Notes: a model not told the origin generated them from the sequence alone. DNA of 64,000 nt from UBA1952 sp965246905 (GCA_965246905.1 CBDFFZ010000020.1:1-64000), one strand, 5' to 3'. Numbered from the stretch's first letter, positions 13,009 to 22,632 are shown. A program made the numbers and translations.

Positions 13009-16000
13009 CTACTCTACCTTCTTTAAATTATCGGCAATCACTTTATCGATCAGGTAATGGTAGGGATCTACCCCAACCTGGTAGGGCTTTTCCTTGACTG
13101 TAAAGCTTAGCAATGTCTTTTTTTGATTCAGCCGGATCCTGTTATAAAGGATTGGTTTTCCCAGCTCATCTCCATCTTTTTCATTCTTTGCAAACAGCCC
13201 GATATCTATATAATCATTCAGCGCAACAGGCTTTTCATTGCCTAAGCTATCGCCACGGAGTTTCTCGCAGCGCACGCTGATGTCCACTTTGTATTGCTTA
13301 TCGGCTGTAGGCGTAACAGTTACCTTTTCTAAGCGGTTATTGAAGATGGTAATTGTTTCAAACATATCGGTGATCAGATATTGCAGCGAATCCGGCGTTA
13401 CGGCTTTAAACTCATCCACGATATTGTAAGCCGTTGGAAAAGGCGCAGGCTTATAGGCATACTTCGATATGATGGTGCGTAGTGCGCTGTTGAACTTTTG
13501 CTCCCCGATCATTTCTTTGAGATATACATACACAAGACTGGCTTTATTGTAGTGAATGTACTGCTGGTCTTCGGTGCGGATAAGCGGGTTCTCATACTCG
13601 CCTTCCCGAGCCCGCGCACTGAGATAATTATCCAGCTCATACTTCAGAAAACGGGTGAGGTGCTCTTTGCCGAATGCCTTTTCCATCACCATCAGTGAAC
13701 TGTATTGCGCCAGCCCCTCGCTAAACATTTCGCTGCCCTGCATATCCGGCCCGCACACCTGGTGTGCCCACCACTGGTGCCCCATCTCATGTGCTACCAC
13801 ATACGTAACCATATCTATGGCTTTCGGGTTGCGGAGGTCTGTAATGAACCCGATGCTCTCGCTGTAAGGCATAGTACCGGGGAACGCCTGTGCATAGCCG
13901 GCATAGCGTGGATATTCAATTATACGGCACTGCTCCTGATAGTACGGGCCAAAATTTTCCGTGTAGTATTTCAGGGCTTTCTTCACCGCAGCGGTCATGC
14001 GTGCTACGTTGTACGGATGCTTTTTATTGTAGTAAACTTCTATGTTGATGCCATTGACCTTATCGCGTGCCACTTCATATTCAGCGGATACAAAGGAGAA
14101 GAAATTAAGCGCTTTATGGTTAAGGCGGTAAGTAAAATAATTACGGCCGCCTTCTTTCCATTGCTTCGTGAGGGTGCCGGGCGCAATGGCAATCTGGTTG
14201 CCGGAAGTAGAGATGGTGCTGCGGAGATTAACCCATGCGGAGCTGTTGCTGATATAAGTAGTATTACATACCGCTCCACAATCGCGTGTAAGCCTTGGAC
14301 GGCGGGCTTTTACAGGAAGCTTGTATTTCCGCCGGTCATTTTTATCACTCAGCTCAACCCCCTGATTATAGCCTAAAGCCGGCAGTACGTCATTGTCATG
14401 AAAGAAAGAACCATTTTGGGTAATCTGCGTAAATGACACATTATTTTCGATGCCTTTACTGATATAATCCGCGGCAAAGGAAAGCTGTATGCTATCACCG
14501 GGAAGCAGCGGCCTGCTTAGCTTATAAATGTTGTACCGGAGCACCTTATCTTCTGAGATAAGCTTGCCGCCAGGAATGGTGAAGCGGATGTTTGTCGCCT
14601 TCTCCGGCATACTGTAATGCAGCTCGCTGATCGGCGCAGCATGAACATTCTTCACCCACCATTTTACAAGCACATCCATACCCCGTTTTTCCGGAAAAAT
14701 ATTGATGGTATAGTCAAGGTCTGTAGTGAATGGCAGAGCCATCTTTTCATACTTCTTATACTTCCGCTCATAAGCTACCTGTTGCAGCTCCTGCTCTTTG
14801 GTTGAGGTATATTGGTTGATAACTTTGGTATTGTAATAAAGCCAGCCTGCGCAGCCAATAAAAAGCGCAAGAAGCGTTCCTGTTATTTTAATATTGCTGC
14901 GCAGATAAAGGCCAAGATGCTGCGCGCGCTGCTTAAAGCCTACTTCTTTACCGCGCAGGCTTATACCGATAATGATAAGAATCAGCAACCCGCAGAAAAG
15001 CGCCCAATAGAGCCCAAAGGCAAGCGCACCGGGGATGAAAGGACCAAAGCCATTCATATCCGAATAGATAATACCGGGCAGCGAGCCGAAAGCAACCATA
15101 TTGCTTTGAATTTTCAACGCCTGCCACAAAAAAGTATTGGCAATAAGAAAGATGACAATTGCAAAATAGGCAAGGTATTTATTGTTGATAAGCACCTGGA
15201 TGAGGTAAGCCATAACAATAACGAAAGACAAGCGCAGTAGTTCAAAACCTGCATAGGCGAGGTAAACGCCCGGCTCGAGATTCGTATAGCCTTTGGTAAG
15301 CTGCGACAGCATACCTATCAGAATAGCTGCCGCCATCACCACCGCAAGGGCTGCGAGTATCGCGGCTATCTTGGAAGTAACCACATTACCGCTTTTCACC
15401 GGCGTGGCATCCGCAATCTCATTAAATTTTACATCCCGCTCACGGAATACAATATAGCCGCTGTAAAAGATGATGAAGCCACGGATAAACAGTGTCATCG
15501 CATTGCGTATTTCCCCGGCTACATCATAGGTTACCGGCAGGCTTTTCTCTCCATAGTTGTTGGTGTTGAAGAACAGGTTTACAATCAGCAGCATAAGGCC
15601 GATCGAAGTAAGAATAATAAATGAATTATTCTTTACGATAGCCCTCAGCTCAAATAGGAATTGGCGGTACCATGCCGCTACCGGACGCTGCTCAACAACT
15701 ACCTGAGGTATCACTAAAGAGACGACCGCCCCCACTTGCGCTTCTGCCTTCTGCTTACCGGCTTTTGCTTTCGACTGTGTAAAATCAAATGCACGATACA
15801 TTATAAACAGTATAACAAAGCTCACAGCTGCCCATAGCAGCCTGCTGGCAATAAAACTGCCTTCGAACCGTATGTAGCCGCTATTGCGCTGGGCGGGTGT
15901 CCAGTATTTGGTATAGATATCCAGTGCATTGAGTCCTAACGGATCAGTAATCATCGCTAAAAGATGGTTCTCGATATCCCCGGTAAAATTGGAAGAAATA

Positions 16001-16566
16001 ATGTAGAGTACAATAATGCCGAATGACGATAGATAGGCAATAACAGGATTACGGAATTTTAAAGCGAATGAATAGATAATAGCCCCGCCGAATAAGGTGT
16101 TGAATACGCCAAAAAGAAGAAAACCATATAGATGCGCACCGCCAACAAAAGGACCAAAACGAAGTGGATCAACGCCGGGCCAGTATGGCGCAAGCAGCGC
16201 TGCAAGCGTAATGCCGAGATAAGGAATAAGCGCTATTACAAAGGCTCCCAAAAACTTCCCGAAGAAGAAATCAAATTTCTTTATAGGAGATGAGAATATG
16301 ATCTGATCCATACCATAGGTATAATCCCGCGTAGCCGTTGCATTGAAAAAGGAGGTATTCATCACCACACCGACCAGTGAGAAAACCGCAAACATCGTTT
16401 GTATAGCCAGTGGCGCATTTTTATGCGTATTGCCATTGCCGCCGCCTATCTGTACAGAATCTGACACGAGCGCCGCAAATACCAATACACCATAAATCAG
16501 CAGGAATATCCAGGTCATAGGCTGCTTCACCCAATGCTTTACTTCAAAAACAAAAAATTTTTTCAT
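13009..16566 (-). CDS. ABC-2-type permease fused to an M1-family aminopeptidase domain
   Basis: The 1185-aa protein combines about 580 residues of membrane sequence with two ABC-2 permease-like halves (each about six spans; repeats around residues 15-260 and 320-570) with a C-terminal M1 metallopeptidase. The peptidase has VAHEMGHQWWAHQ near residue 915 and the third zinc ligand in FSEGLAQYSS. FPGTMPYSES stands where classical M1 enzymes have GAMEN. The peptidase probably faces the periplasm. The ATP-binding subunit is encoded 128 bp upstream in the same direction, so together they form one exporter or lipid/peptide-handling system. Such fusions recur in Bacteroidota; the substrate is unknown. 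Confidence 0.9.
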   Translation of the reverse strand: MKKFFVFEVKHWVKQPMTWIFLLIYGVLVFAALVSDSVQIGGGNGNTHKNAPLAIQTMFAVFSLVGVVMNTSFFNATATRDYTYGMDQIIFSSPIKKFDFFFGKFLGAFVIALIPYLGITLAALLAPYWPGVDPLRFGPFVGGAHLYGFLLFGVFNTLFGGAIIYSFALKFRNPVIAYLSSFGIIVLYIISSNFTGDIENHLLAMITDPLGLNALDIYTKYWTPAQRNSGYIRFEGSFIASRLLWAAVSFVILFIMYRAFDFTQSKAKAGKQKAEAQVGAVVSLVIPQVVVEQRPVAAWYRQFLFELRAIVKNNSFIILTSIGLMLLIVNLFFNTNNYGEKSLPVTYDVAGEIRNAMTLFIRGFIIFYSGYIVFRERDVKFNEIADATPVKSGNVVTSKIAAILAALAVVMAAAILIGMLSQLTKGYTNLEPGVYLAYAGFELLRLSFVIVMAYLIQVLINNKYLAYFAIVIFLIANTFLWQALKIQSNMVAFGSLPGIIYSDMNGFGPFIPGALAFGLYWALFCGLLILIIIGISLRGKEVGFKQRAQHLGLYLRSNIKITGTLLALFIGCAGWLYYNTKVINQYTSTKEQELQQVAYERKYKKYEKMALPFTTDLDYTINIFPEKRGMDVLVKWWVKNVHAAPISELHYSMPEKATNIRFTIPGGKLISEDKVLRYNIYKLSRPLLPGDSIQLSFAADYISKGIENNVSFTQITQNGSFFHDNDVLPALGYNQGVELSDKNDRRKYKLPVKARRPRLTRDCGAVCNTTYISNSSAWVNLRSTISTSGNQIAIAPGTLTKQWKEGGRNYFTYRLNHKALNFFSFVSAEYEVARDKVNGINIEVYYNKKHPYNVARMTAAVKKALKYYTENFGPYYQEQCRIIEYPRYAGYAQAFPGTMPYSESIGFITDLRNPKAIDMVTYVVAHEMGHQWWAHQVCGPDMQGSEMFSEGLAQYSSLMVMEKAFGKEHLTRFLKYELDNYLSARAREGEYENPLIRTEDQQYIHYNKASLVYVYLKEMIGEQKFNSALRTIISKYAYKPAPFPTAYNIVDEFKAVTPDSLQYLITDMFETITIFNNRLEKVTVTPTADKQYKVDISVRCEKLRGDSLGNEKPVALNDYIDIGLFAKNEKDGDELGKPILYNRIRLNQKKTLLSFTVKEKPYQVGVDPYHYLIDKVIADNLKKVE

Positions 16567-16693
16567 GAAAGATTTTTATAAGGCAGACATAGCCGAAAAA
16601 AGAGAGGTAAAAGGTCTAAGAAGAACACAGACAAAGCCACATCAGCTGCTAAAAAAAGATCGCGGATGTCAGCTAAAAACCATTGAAAAAAAA

Positions 16694-17566
16694 CTAAATG
16701 ACCTCATTGATCTTGGCGAAGAATACATCTTCCAGCGTATTCTCAGCTGCACGGAAGCTTGGGTCCGGTTGTGCATCTGCATATACGTGTATAAGTGGGC
16801 GGCCTGCCACCAGTTTATTGCTCAGCACCTTAAATTTCCCACGGTAATCATCCAGCTCGGCCTTCTCTACCTGCCGCTCCCACACTTTATTTCTCAGCAG
16901 CTCCAGCCCGGCATCCGGCGTGCCGGCAAACAATAATTTGCCATTATTGATCACAGCCATATTGGAGCATAGCTCGCGTACATCCTGCACGATATGTGTA
17001 GAGAGGATCACGATCACCTGCTCACCGATCTCGGAAAGGAGGTTGTAAAACCGGTTTCTTTCTCCAGGGTCGAGGCCTGCTGTGGGCTCATCTACAATAA
17101 TCAGGCGTGGGTTGCCCAGCAAGCACTGCGCTATCCCGAAGCGCTGCCGCATGCCACCGGAGAAAGAGCTGACGGCTTTCCTGCGCTGCTCATACAGGTT
17201 TACTTTCTGTAGGAGCGCATTTACTATCTCATCCCTGTTTTTAGAGTTATTGATACCTTTCAATACTGCCAGATGGCTTAGCAGATCATAGGCCGATGTT
17301 TTCGGGTACACGCCAAATTCCTGCGGCAAGTAGCCGAGCACCTCGCGTAGTTGCTGCTTTTGCTTTAGCACATCCAGATCGCCCAGCATGATATTCCCAC
17401 TATCCGGCTCCTGTAGTGTGGCGATGGTGCGCATGAGTGTAGATTTACCCGCCCCATTGGGGCCCAAGAGGCCAAACATGCCGGTAGGTATGGTGAGCGA
17501 TACATCATCGAGGGCTTTTACGCCGTTGCTATACGTTTTGCTGAGGTTCCGGATGGTAAGTTGCAT
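16694..17566 (-). CDS. ABC transporter ATP-binding protein
   Basis: The 290-aa nucleotide-binding subunit has Walker A GPNGAGKSTLM, the Q-loop region YLPQEFGVYP, the signature SFSGGMRQRFGIAQ, Walker B LIIVDEPTAGLDP and the switch STHIV. The last 80 residues form a C-terminal extension (VWERQVEKAELDDYRG). It powers the permease-peptidase fusion encoded just downstream. The 127 bp between the two genes hold nothing I can identify. Confidence 0.93.
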   Translation of the reverse strand: MQLTIRNLSKTYSNGVKALDDVSLTIPTGMFGLLGPNGAGKSTLMRTIATLQEPDSGNIMLGDLDVLKQKQQLREVLGYLPQEFGVYPKTSAYDLLSHLAVLKGINNSKNRDEIVNALLQKVNLYEQRRKAVSSFSGGMRQRFGIAQCLLGNPRLIIVDEPTAGLDPGERNRFYNLLSEIGEQVIVILSTHIVQDVRELCSNMAVINNGKLLFAGTPDAGLELLRNKVWERQVEKAELDDYRGKFKVLSNKLVAGRPLIHVYADAQPDPSFRAAENTLEDVFFAKINEVI

Positions 17567-17785
17567 GGTGGTAGTTGTGTGGCCATAAAAGTAGCCGAAT
17601 GGAGGAATGAATTATAGCCTATTCGGTGGAAAGCGCATTTTGCATTGCCAAAGCCTGTGAAATAAGAGGTAAGCGGGATAGGCACGGCTATACTAACGGG
17701 GAGAATAATAGCACCAGTAAATATTTTACAATTGTTAAGGTTGAATATATTTTTATTCAATTGCAAAATCAATGCAATTTTTTCC

Positions 17786-17793
17786 TATCTTCG
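17786..17793 (+). promoter_or_regulatory. Probable -7 box of the cold-shock gene
   Basis: TATCTTCG is one base off TAnnTTTG. Two short inverted repeats (GAATATATTTTTATTC and TTGCAAAATCAATGCAA) lie just upstream of it, in an AT-rich stretch that could be an UP-like or operator region. Confidence 0.45.
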
Positions 17794-17816
17794 CGATTCA
17801 TTTTATTTAAATAGTA

Positions 17817-18005
17817 ATGCAAGAAGGAACAGTAAAATTTTTTAATGATACGAAAGGATTCGGATTCATTAAGCCGGAAACCGGCGAAGACATCTTCGTA
17901 CACGTTTCAGGATTGATTGACGAGGTACGCGAGAATGATCGTGTAACCTTTGAAGTACAGGATGGCCGTAAAGGTCTGAACGCGATCAATGTAAAAGTTA
18001 TCTAA
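17817..18005 (+). CDS. Cold-shock domain protein (CspA family)
   Basis: The 62-aa single cold-shock domain has RNP1 KGFGFIKP and RNP2 DIFVHVSGL. It binds single-stranded RNA/DNA as an RNA chaperone. Length is slightly shorter than E. coli CspA, as is common in Bacteroidota. It is monocistronic with its own -7 box and a strong terminator. Confidence 0.95.
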   Translation: MQEGTVKFFNDTKGFGFIKPETGEDIFVHVSGLIDEVRENDRVTFEVQDGRKGLNAINVKVI

Positions 18006-18033
18006 GGCTAACCAGTCATTTAAGAAACTTAAG

Positions 18034-18070
18034 AAAAAGGGGCAAGCTGCAAAGCTTGTCCTTTTTCTTT
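18034..18070 (+). terminator. Terminator after the cold-shock gene
   Basis: GGGGCAAGC and GCTTGTCC pair, extended by AAAAA/TTTTT, with a TGCAAA loop and CTTTTT after the stem. Confidence 0.85.
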
Positions 18071-18183
18071 TTATCCTCAATGTGTTGCGCCCTACTCAGC
18101 GCTAAAATTTAAGGCAAGCAAAGCCCCACAAGCACTCATTACCTATTTCACTACATTAGCACCATCAAAAAATCGCATTTCCT

Positions 18184-19644
18184 ATGAGCAATGATATAAA
18201 AACCCTCACCCCAACTGCTCTATGGTCGCACTTTGCCGATCTTAACGCTGTACCCCGCCCATCCAAAAAAGAAACACGGGTTATTGCATTTATTAGAGCC
18301 TTCGGCGAAAGCCTGAAGCTGGAAACTCTGGTGGATGAAACGGGCAATGTGATCATCCGCAAACCGGCTACGCAGGGTATGGAAGACCGGCAGCCAATTG
18401 TGCTCCAAAGCCACCTCGATATGGTGCACCAGAAGAACGGAGATACTTTCTTCGACTTTGATAAGCAGGGAATAGAAATGTATGTGGATGGAGATTGGGT
18501 AAAGGCGAAAGGAACTACGCTCGGCGCAGACAATGGCATTGGAGTAGCCGCCATCATGTCGCTGCTTTCCGCAACTGATATTCCGCATCCACCAATCGAA
18601 GCGCTGTTTACTATTGATGAGGAAACCGGCATGACCGGCGCGCTGAACCTGAAAGGCGGCATGCTCCATGGCCACATCCTCCTCAACCTGGATACCGAAG
18701 AAGATAATGAGTTGACCATAGGCTGTGCGGGCGGCGTAGATGTAACCGGCAAAGGCAGCTATGAGCAGGTGGCACCTAAAGGCGATGCTGCCTTTCAAAT
18801 ACGAGTAAAAGGCTTAACGGGCGGGCATTCCGGTGGGGACATTCACTTGGGCAGAGCCAATGCCAATAAGCTGATGAATCGCATCCTGCTGAATCTTACT
18901 AAAGAAAACACCTGTGATATTGCAGGTATCGATGGCGGCAGCCTGCGCAATGCCATACCCCGCGAATCAGTAGCGACCATTATTGCCGATGGCAATAACA
19001 GCAGCAAGCTACACGAGCGTGTTGCAAGCCTCGCGGCCATACTGAAGGAGGAATACAAAGCAACTGACCCGCATCTCGAAGTTATAATAGAAGCGGGGGA
19101 AATGCCTGCGCAGGTTATGGATGCGACCTTTGTGCATGACTTATTGCGCGCGCTCTATGCCTGCCCCAATGGCATTTACCGCATGAGCCCGGAGATACCC
19201 GGCCTGGTGCAAAGCTCCAACAACCTGGCGCGCGTGCTGGTAAAGGACGGCAGTTACAGCCTGCAATGCCTCACCCGCAGCTCGGTGGATACCGAAAAAG
19301 GCGACCTCGCAGATGCCATAGCCAGCGCTTTTGAATTGATGGGAGCCAGACTGGAATACGGAGGCGCCTACCCTGGCTGGCAGCCACGGCCAGATGCGCC
19401 GATCATTCAATTGATGCGCGGACTTTACAAAGAATTATTTGGGGAAGAAGCACATGTATCTGCAGTACATGCAGGGCTGGAATGCGGTATCCTCGGCACC
19501 AACTATCCGGATATGCAGATGATCTCTTTCGGCCCCAATATCTATGGCGCACATTCGCCGGATGAGCGGGTGCAGATAAGCTCTGTACAAAAGTTCTGGG
19601 CTTATTTGCTGGAGATCTTGAAGCGGATACCAGTGGCTGGGTAA
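18184..19644 (+). CDS. pepD: Aminoacyl-histidine dipeptidase (PepD, M20 family)
   Basis: The 486-aa cytosolic dipeptidase has QSHLDMVHQKN (metal His and Asp), GADNGIGVAAIMSLLSA (bridging Asp), FTIDEETGMTGA (catalytic Glu), LNLDTEEDNEL and the dimerisation-domain GGHSGGDIHLGRANA. It hydrolyses Xaa-His and other unblocked dipeptides. Size matches E. coli PepD (485 aa). It is convergent with the beta-lactamase-like gene across a shared hairpin. Confidence 0.95.
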   Translation: MSNDIKTLTPTALWSHFADLNAVPRPSKKETRVIAFIRAFGESLKLETLVDETGNVIIRKPATQGMEDRQPIVLQSHLDMVHQKNGDTFFDFDKQGIEMYVDGDWVKAKGTTLGADNGIGVAAIMSLLSATDIPHPPIEALFTIDEETGMTGALNLKGGMLHGHILLNLDTEEDNELTIGCAGGVDVTGKGSYEQVAPKGDAAFQIRVKGLTGGHSGGDIHLGRANANKLMNRILLNLTKENTCDIAGIDGGSLRNAIPRESVATIIADGNNSSKLHERVASLAAILKEEYKATDPHLEVIIEAGEMPAQVMDATFVHDLLRALYACPNGIYRMSPEIPGLVQSSNNLARVLVKDGSYSLQCLTRSSVDTEKGDLADAIASAFELMGARLEYGGAYPGWQPRPDAPIIQLMRGLYKELFGEEAHVSAVHAGLECGILGTNYPDMQMISFGPNIYGAHSPDERVQISSVQKFWAYLLEILKRIPVAG

Positions 19645-19753
19645 CATTTCCAGAATTACCGGATCAGAACTTTATAGGTCTTATTGTGGGCGCGGTAAAG
19701 CAACTTTTCGTTTGTGCACCAAAACTAATTTCAACGTAAATCTGCTTCTAAAA

Positions 19754-19783
19754 AGTATCCCATACCCTTAAAGGTGTGGGATA
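19754..19783 (-). terminator. Terminator between pepD and the beta-lactamase-like gene
   Basis: GTATCCCACACC and GGGTATGGGATAC form a stem on the minus strand followed by TTTTTA. It ends the beta-lactamase-like transcript. Confidence 0.75.
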
Positions 19784-19786
19784 CAG

Positions 19787-20647
19787 CTATTGCGAAGTAT
19801 AAGCCCCGTAATCCTTCAACAGTTGATGCAGGATTTCAATCCTTACGCTGCCCCAGTCTTTACTGCTATCGCCTTTTGGCACTTCAAAGTTGAGCGCGAA
19901 GATGTAGGGATAATTGCGCACGTCGCTTTTATTCATGGAAGCCTTGTCTTCCTTTACTTCTACCTCCCGCTCTAAAAAGCCTACAACCCAGCGCAGGTCG
20001 GTACCTTGCGGCGTTTCTCCTGTTCCTGTTTTATAGAAAAGGCGTGTACCCGCAGTATCTTCCCGCAGCATCAGGCTGCGTACAATGGTCTGGGTACGGA
20101 GCGTAAATGGCAGCTCCTCAAAATAGAGCCGCTTCAGAAAGCCTACCTGCTCATCGGCAGATATTTGGAGGGAATTATCCAGCCAGAAGGCATCCGCTTT
20201 CGGGCCGATCTTCTGATTGCCATACCGCACAGTATCCATATAATGCTGGTAGTTCTGTGCGCCTACGCGGCGGGCAAGCTCTTGATAATAAGCTAAATTG
20301 CTTACCCGGAAAGCTTCCTTCATATTCATGGTTTTGTTCCATTCCGGACGGCTGCGCACTACGTTATCCCAGGGAATTGTGTAGGTTTCATCCTGCGCAA
20401 TACCGGTTTCAAGGGCTACGAGCGAGTTGAATATCTTGAAGGTAGAGGCAGGCGTAAAGCGCTGAAGACAGCGGTCTTTATTATAATAATGAACTGACTC
20501 ATGCACATGATCGCGCAGCATAAAGCAGGCGTTGGTAATGCCTTGCGCTTTAAAACGTGCTTCCCATTCAGGGTGATCTTTAATGCGCGCATCACGGCAG
20601 GAGGCAAGGGTTATTATGGATAAGGCGAGAATGAGTATATTTTTCAT
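19787..20647 (-). CDS. Class D (OXA-type) beta-lactamase-like lipoprotein
   Basis: The 286-aa product has a lipoprotein signal (ILALSIITLASC). The class D motifs follow: PASTFKIFNS with the active Ser and the Lys that is normally carboxylated, RYGNQKIG (the YGN motif), the FWL Trp segment, and FYKTGTGETP (KTG). The second motif reads SNLAYYQ, where OXA enzymes usually have S-x-V. Class D enzymes acylate and hydrolyse penicillins and some carbapenems, but BlaR-like sensors and inactive relatives share the fold. The protein has no sensor membrane domain. No mobile element or integron feature flanks it, so it looks like a resident chromosomal gene. Confidence 0.88.
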   Translation of the reverse strand: MKNILILALSIITLASCRDARIKDHPEWEARFKAQGITNACFMLRDHVHESVHYYNKDRCLQRFTPASTFKIFNSLVALETGIAQDETYTIPWDNVVRSRPEWNKTMNMKEAFRVSNLAYYQELARRVGAQNYQHYMDTVRYGNQKIGPKADAFWLDNSLQISADEQVGFLKRLYFEELPFTLRTQTIVRSLMLREDTAGTRLFYKTGTGETPQGTDLRWVVGFLEREVEVKEDKASMNKSDVRNYPYIFALNFEVPKGDSSKDWGSVRIEILHQLLKDYGAYTSQ

Positions 20648-20674
20648 AGTTGGATTGTTGTTGGATGCTTTGCT

Positions 20675-21646
20675 TTAATCAAAAGACTGATTGCTCGCCG
20701 CAGCGATCCGCACCATGCGCTCATAATCAGTGGCAGAAAGATCATTGAAGAAATAGTGTACCGGGTCTATCTTTTCACCGTTGCGGATCACTTCATAATG
20801 GCAATGCGGCCCGGTGCTCTTGCCGGTGCTGCCTACCCAGCCTATTACCTGGCCACGCTTTACAGCTTCGCCGGGCCTGGCTTTAATGCGCACCATATGG
20901 CCGTAAAGCGTCTGGTATCCGTAACCATGATTGATGACCACATGATTGCCGTAGCCCCCTTCATCAAAAGCCGTGCTTACAACTTTACCATCGGCAGTTG
21001 CATAGATGGGAGTGCCAATGGCTGCGGCAAAATCAAGGCCGGTATGCATCTTCGGGGTTTTATAGATCGGGTCTATACGGTAGCCGAAGCCAGAGGCAAT
21101 ATGGCTGAGGTCTTTATTGGATACCGGCTGTACGGCGGGGATGGATGCCAGCATCTCCTCTTTGGCTTTCACCAGCCGCTCAAGCGTATCATAGCTTTGC
21201 CGCTGGATGGCCACGCGGTGCGCCAGCGCTTTTACTTCTGTCTGCATTCTGCCGATCAGCGCTTCTGATGAGGTATAGGCATATTGCCTGATCTCTTTGC
21301 TGTAGCTTTTTCCTTCGCGTACGCTATCCGGCAGCGGTGCCGCTTCAAAAATGACGCGGTATATTTTATTGTCACGGTCTTCGAGGCCGGATATGGATTT
21401 ATTTACATTACCCAGATTTTCCTGTAGCAGATCATACTGCTCGGTAAGCTGCTGCATTTCCATCCGCGTACGCTTCTCACCGGGCGATTGTACGAAGCGG
21501 TAAGCAATAGCCAGCATAATAAGCGCGGTAACGGTGGAAGCCGAGAGAAAGCCCAGGAGCCGGAGCAGCCGGGTACGCAATGGTACAATCAGCTTCTCGA
21601 AGCGGTGCGTATGCGTGTTGTAAAAGTATTTCCGGACCTTGCGCAA
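20675..21646 (-). CDS. M23 family peptidoglycan endopeptidase, membrane-anchored
   Basis: The 323-aa protein has an N-terminal cytoplasmic motif YFYNTHTHRFEKL, one membrane span (about residues 33-52), a coiled coil (55-170) and a LytM/M23 domain. The domain has MHTGLDFAA and HCHYEV zinc ligands and ends in YFFNDL. It probably cuts peptide cross-links during growth or division. The start codon is TTG at 21646: family members begin with the same M-K/R-x-x-KYFYNT stretch and no ATG precedes it in frame. The -7 box at 21666-21673 fits that start. Confidence 0.9.
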   Translation of the reverse strand: MRKVRKYFYNTHTHRFEKLIVPLRTRLLRLLGFLSASTVTALIMLAIAYRFVQSPGEKRTRMEMQQLTEQYDLLQENLGNVNKSISGLEDRDNKIYRVIFEAAPLPDSVREGKSYSKEIRQYAYTSSEALIGRMQTEVKALAHRVAIQRQSYDTLERLVKAKEEMLASIPAVQPVSNKDLSHIASGFGYRIDPIYKTPKMHTGLDFAAAIGTPIYATADGKVVSTAFDEGGYGNHVVINHGYGYQTLYGHMVRIKARPGEAVKRGQVIGWVGSTGKSTGPHCHYEVIRNGEKIDPVHYFFNDLSATDYERMVRIAAASNQSFD

Positions 21647-21665
21647 ATGGGTAATTTGTGGCGGG

Positions 21666-21673
21666 CAAAAGTA
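21666..21673 (-). promoter_or_regulatory. Promoter -7 box of the M23 peptidase gene
   Basis: The minus strand reads TACTTTTG, a consensus -7 box 19 bp before the TTG start codon at 21646. Confidence 0.6.
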
Positions 21674-21681
21674 GCGCCGGA

Positions 21682-21844
21682 TTTCGGATTTGTGATTTAT
21701 GAATTATGATTTCAAGCTGCCGGACATTGTTTTTTGTAATCATACAAGGCGGGCATTAATACTGGAGTATTTCCCTCCAATGCTTTGACAAGTGATTAAT
21801 CAGGAAATCATAAATCACAGTTCATAAATCACAAATCCAAAATC
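21682..21844. repeat. Inverted AT-rich repeats between the M23 and gldF genes
   Basis: GGATTTGTGATTTATGAATT (from 21685) is mirrored by TTCATAAATCACAAATCC (21824-21841), and AAATCATAAATCACAG occurs at 21806-21821. Similar GATTTGTGATTTTGGATTTG is seen at 52707-52726. The purpose is unknown. Confidence 0.5.
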
Positions 21845-21852
21845 CAATTGCT

Positions 21853-21860
21853 TATTTTTG
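21853..21860 (+). promoter_or_regulatory. Promoter -7 box of the gldFG operon
   Basis: TATTTTTG matches TAnnTTTG and lies 37 bp before the gldF ATG at 21898. Confidence 0.65.
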
Positions 21861-21897
21861 CGCTCCCGCTGTAAAAGGCAGGGTTTTCCAATCATCC

Positions 21898-22632
21898 ATG
21901 CGCAGCATTTTTACCAAGGAAATTGCTTCCTTCTTTTCTTCTATTGTGGGCTACGTGGCCATCCTGGTCTTTTTGGTAGCCTGCGGCTTGTTTCTCTGGC
22001 TGCTTGAGGATACAAGCATCCTTAATTACGGCTACGCCTCGCTGGATCGCTTTTTTGATCTTGCCCCCATGCTCCTCCTCCTGCTGATACCGGCTGTAAC
22101 CATGCGCTCGCTTTCAGATGAGTTTCGCAGCGGCACCATCGAATGGCTTTCCACCAAGCCACTCCGCGATACCGATATTATCCTGGGTAAATATTTTGCC
22201 GCGCTGGTGCTCATCATCTTTGCCCTCGCGCCAACGCTTATCTATGTCTATTCCGTAGCCAACCTCGCGCAGGCCCGCACTACGCTGGATAGCGGCGCGA
22301 TCATCGGCTCTTACATCGGGCTTTTATTTCTGGCTGCCGGCTTTGCGGCAATCGGTATTTTTTGCTCTTCGCTTACCTCCAACCAGATTGTGGGCCTGCT
22401 CACCGCGCTGTTTGCCTGCTTTCTTTTTTACTTTGGCTTCGAGGCTTTAAGCAAGATATCTTCCCTGCCCGGCACGGTGAGCTATATCCTGAGCCTCATT
22501 GGTATGGCTTCGCATTATACTTCCATCAGCCGCGGCGTAATTGACACACGCGATGTCATCTACTTTATATCTGTAGCTGCCCTGTTTATCTCTCTTACCC
22601 GCATCTCGCTAAAGCTGCGTACACAGGGTTAA
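21898..22632 (+). CDS. gldF: Gliding-motility-associated ABC transporter permease GldF
   Basis: The 244-aa ABC-2-type permease has six membrane spans, the N-terminal MRSIFTKEIASFFSSIVGYV and the central SDEFRSGTIEWLSTKPL loop typical of GldF. With GldA (ATPase, not in this window) and GldG it forms an ABC complex required for gliding or surface-related export in some Bacteroidota. Many non-gliding species also carry it. It is first gene of a three-gene run with gldG and a DUF4340-like gene. Confidence 0.92.
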   Translation: MRSIFTKEIASFFSSIVGYVAILVFLVACGLFLWLLEDTSILNYGYASLDRFFDLAPMLLLLLIPAVTMRSLSDEFRSGTIEWLSTKPLRDTDIILGKYFAALVLIIFALAPTLIYVYSVANLAQARTTLDSGAIIGSYIGLLFLAAGFAAIGIFCSSLTSNQIVGLLTALFACFLFYFGFEALSKISSLPGTVSYILSLIGMASHYTSISRGVIDTRDVIYFISVAALFISLTRISLKLRTQG

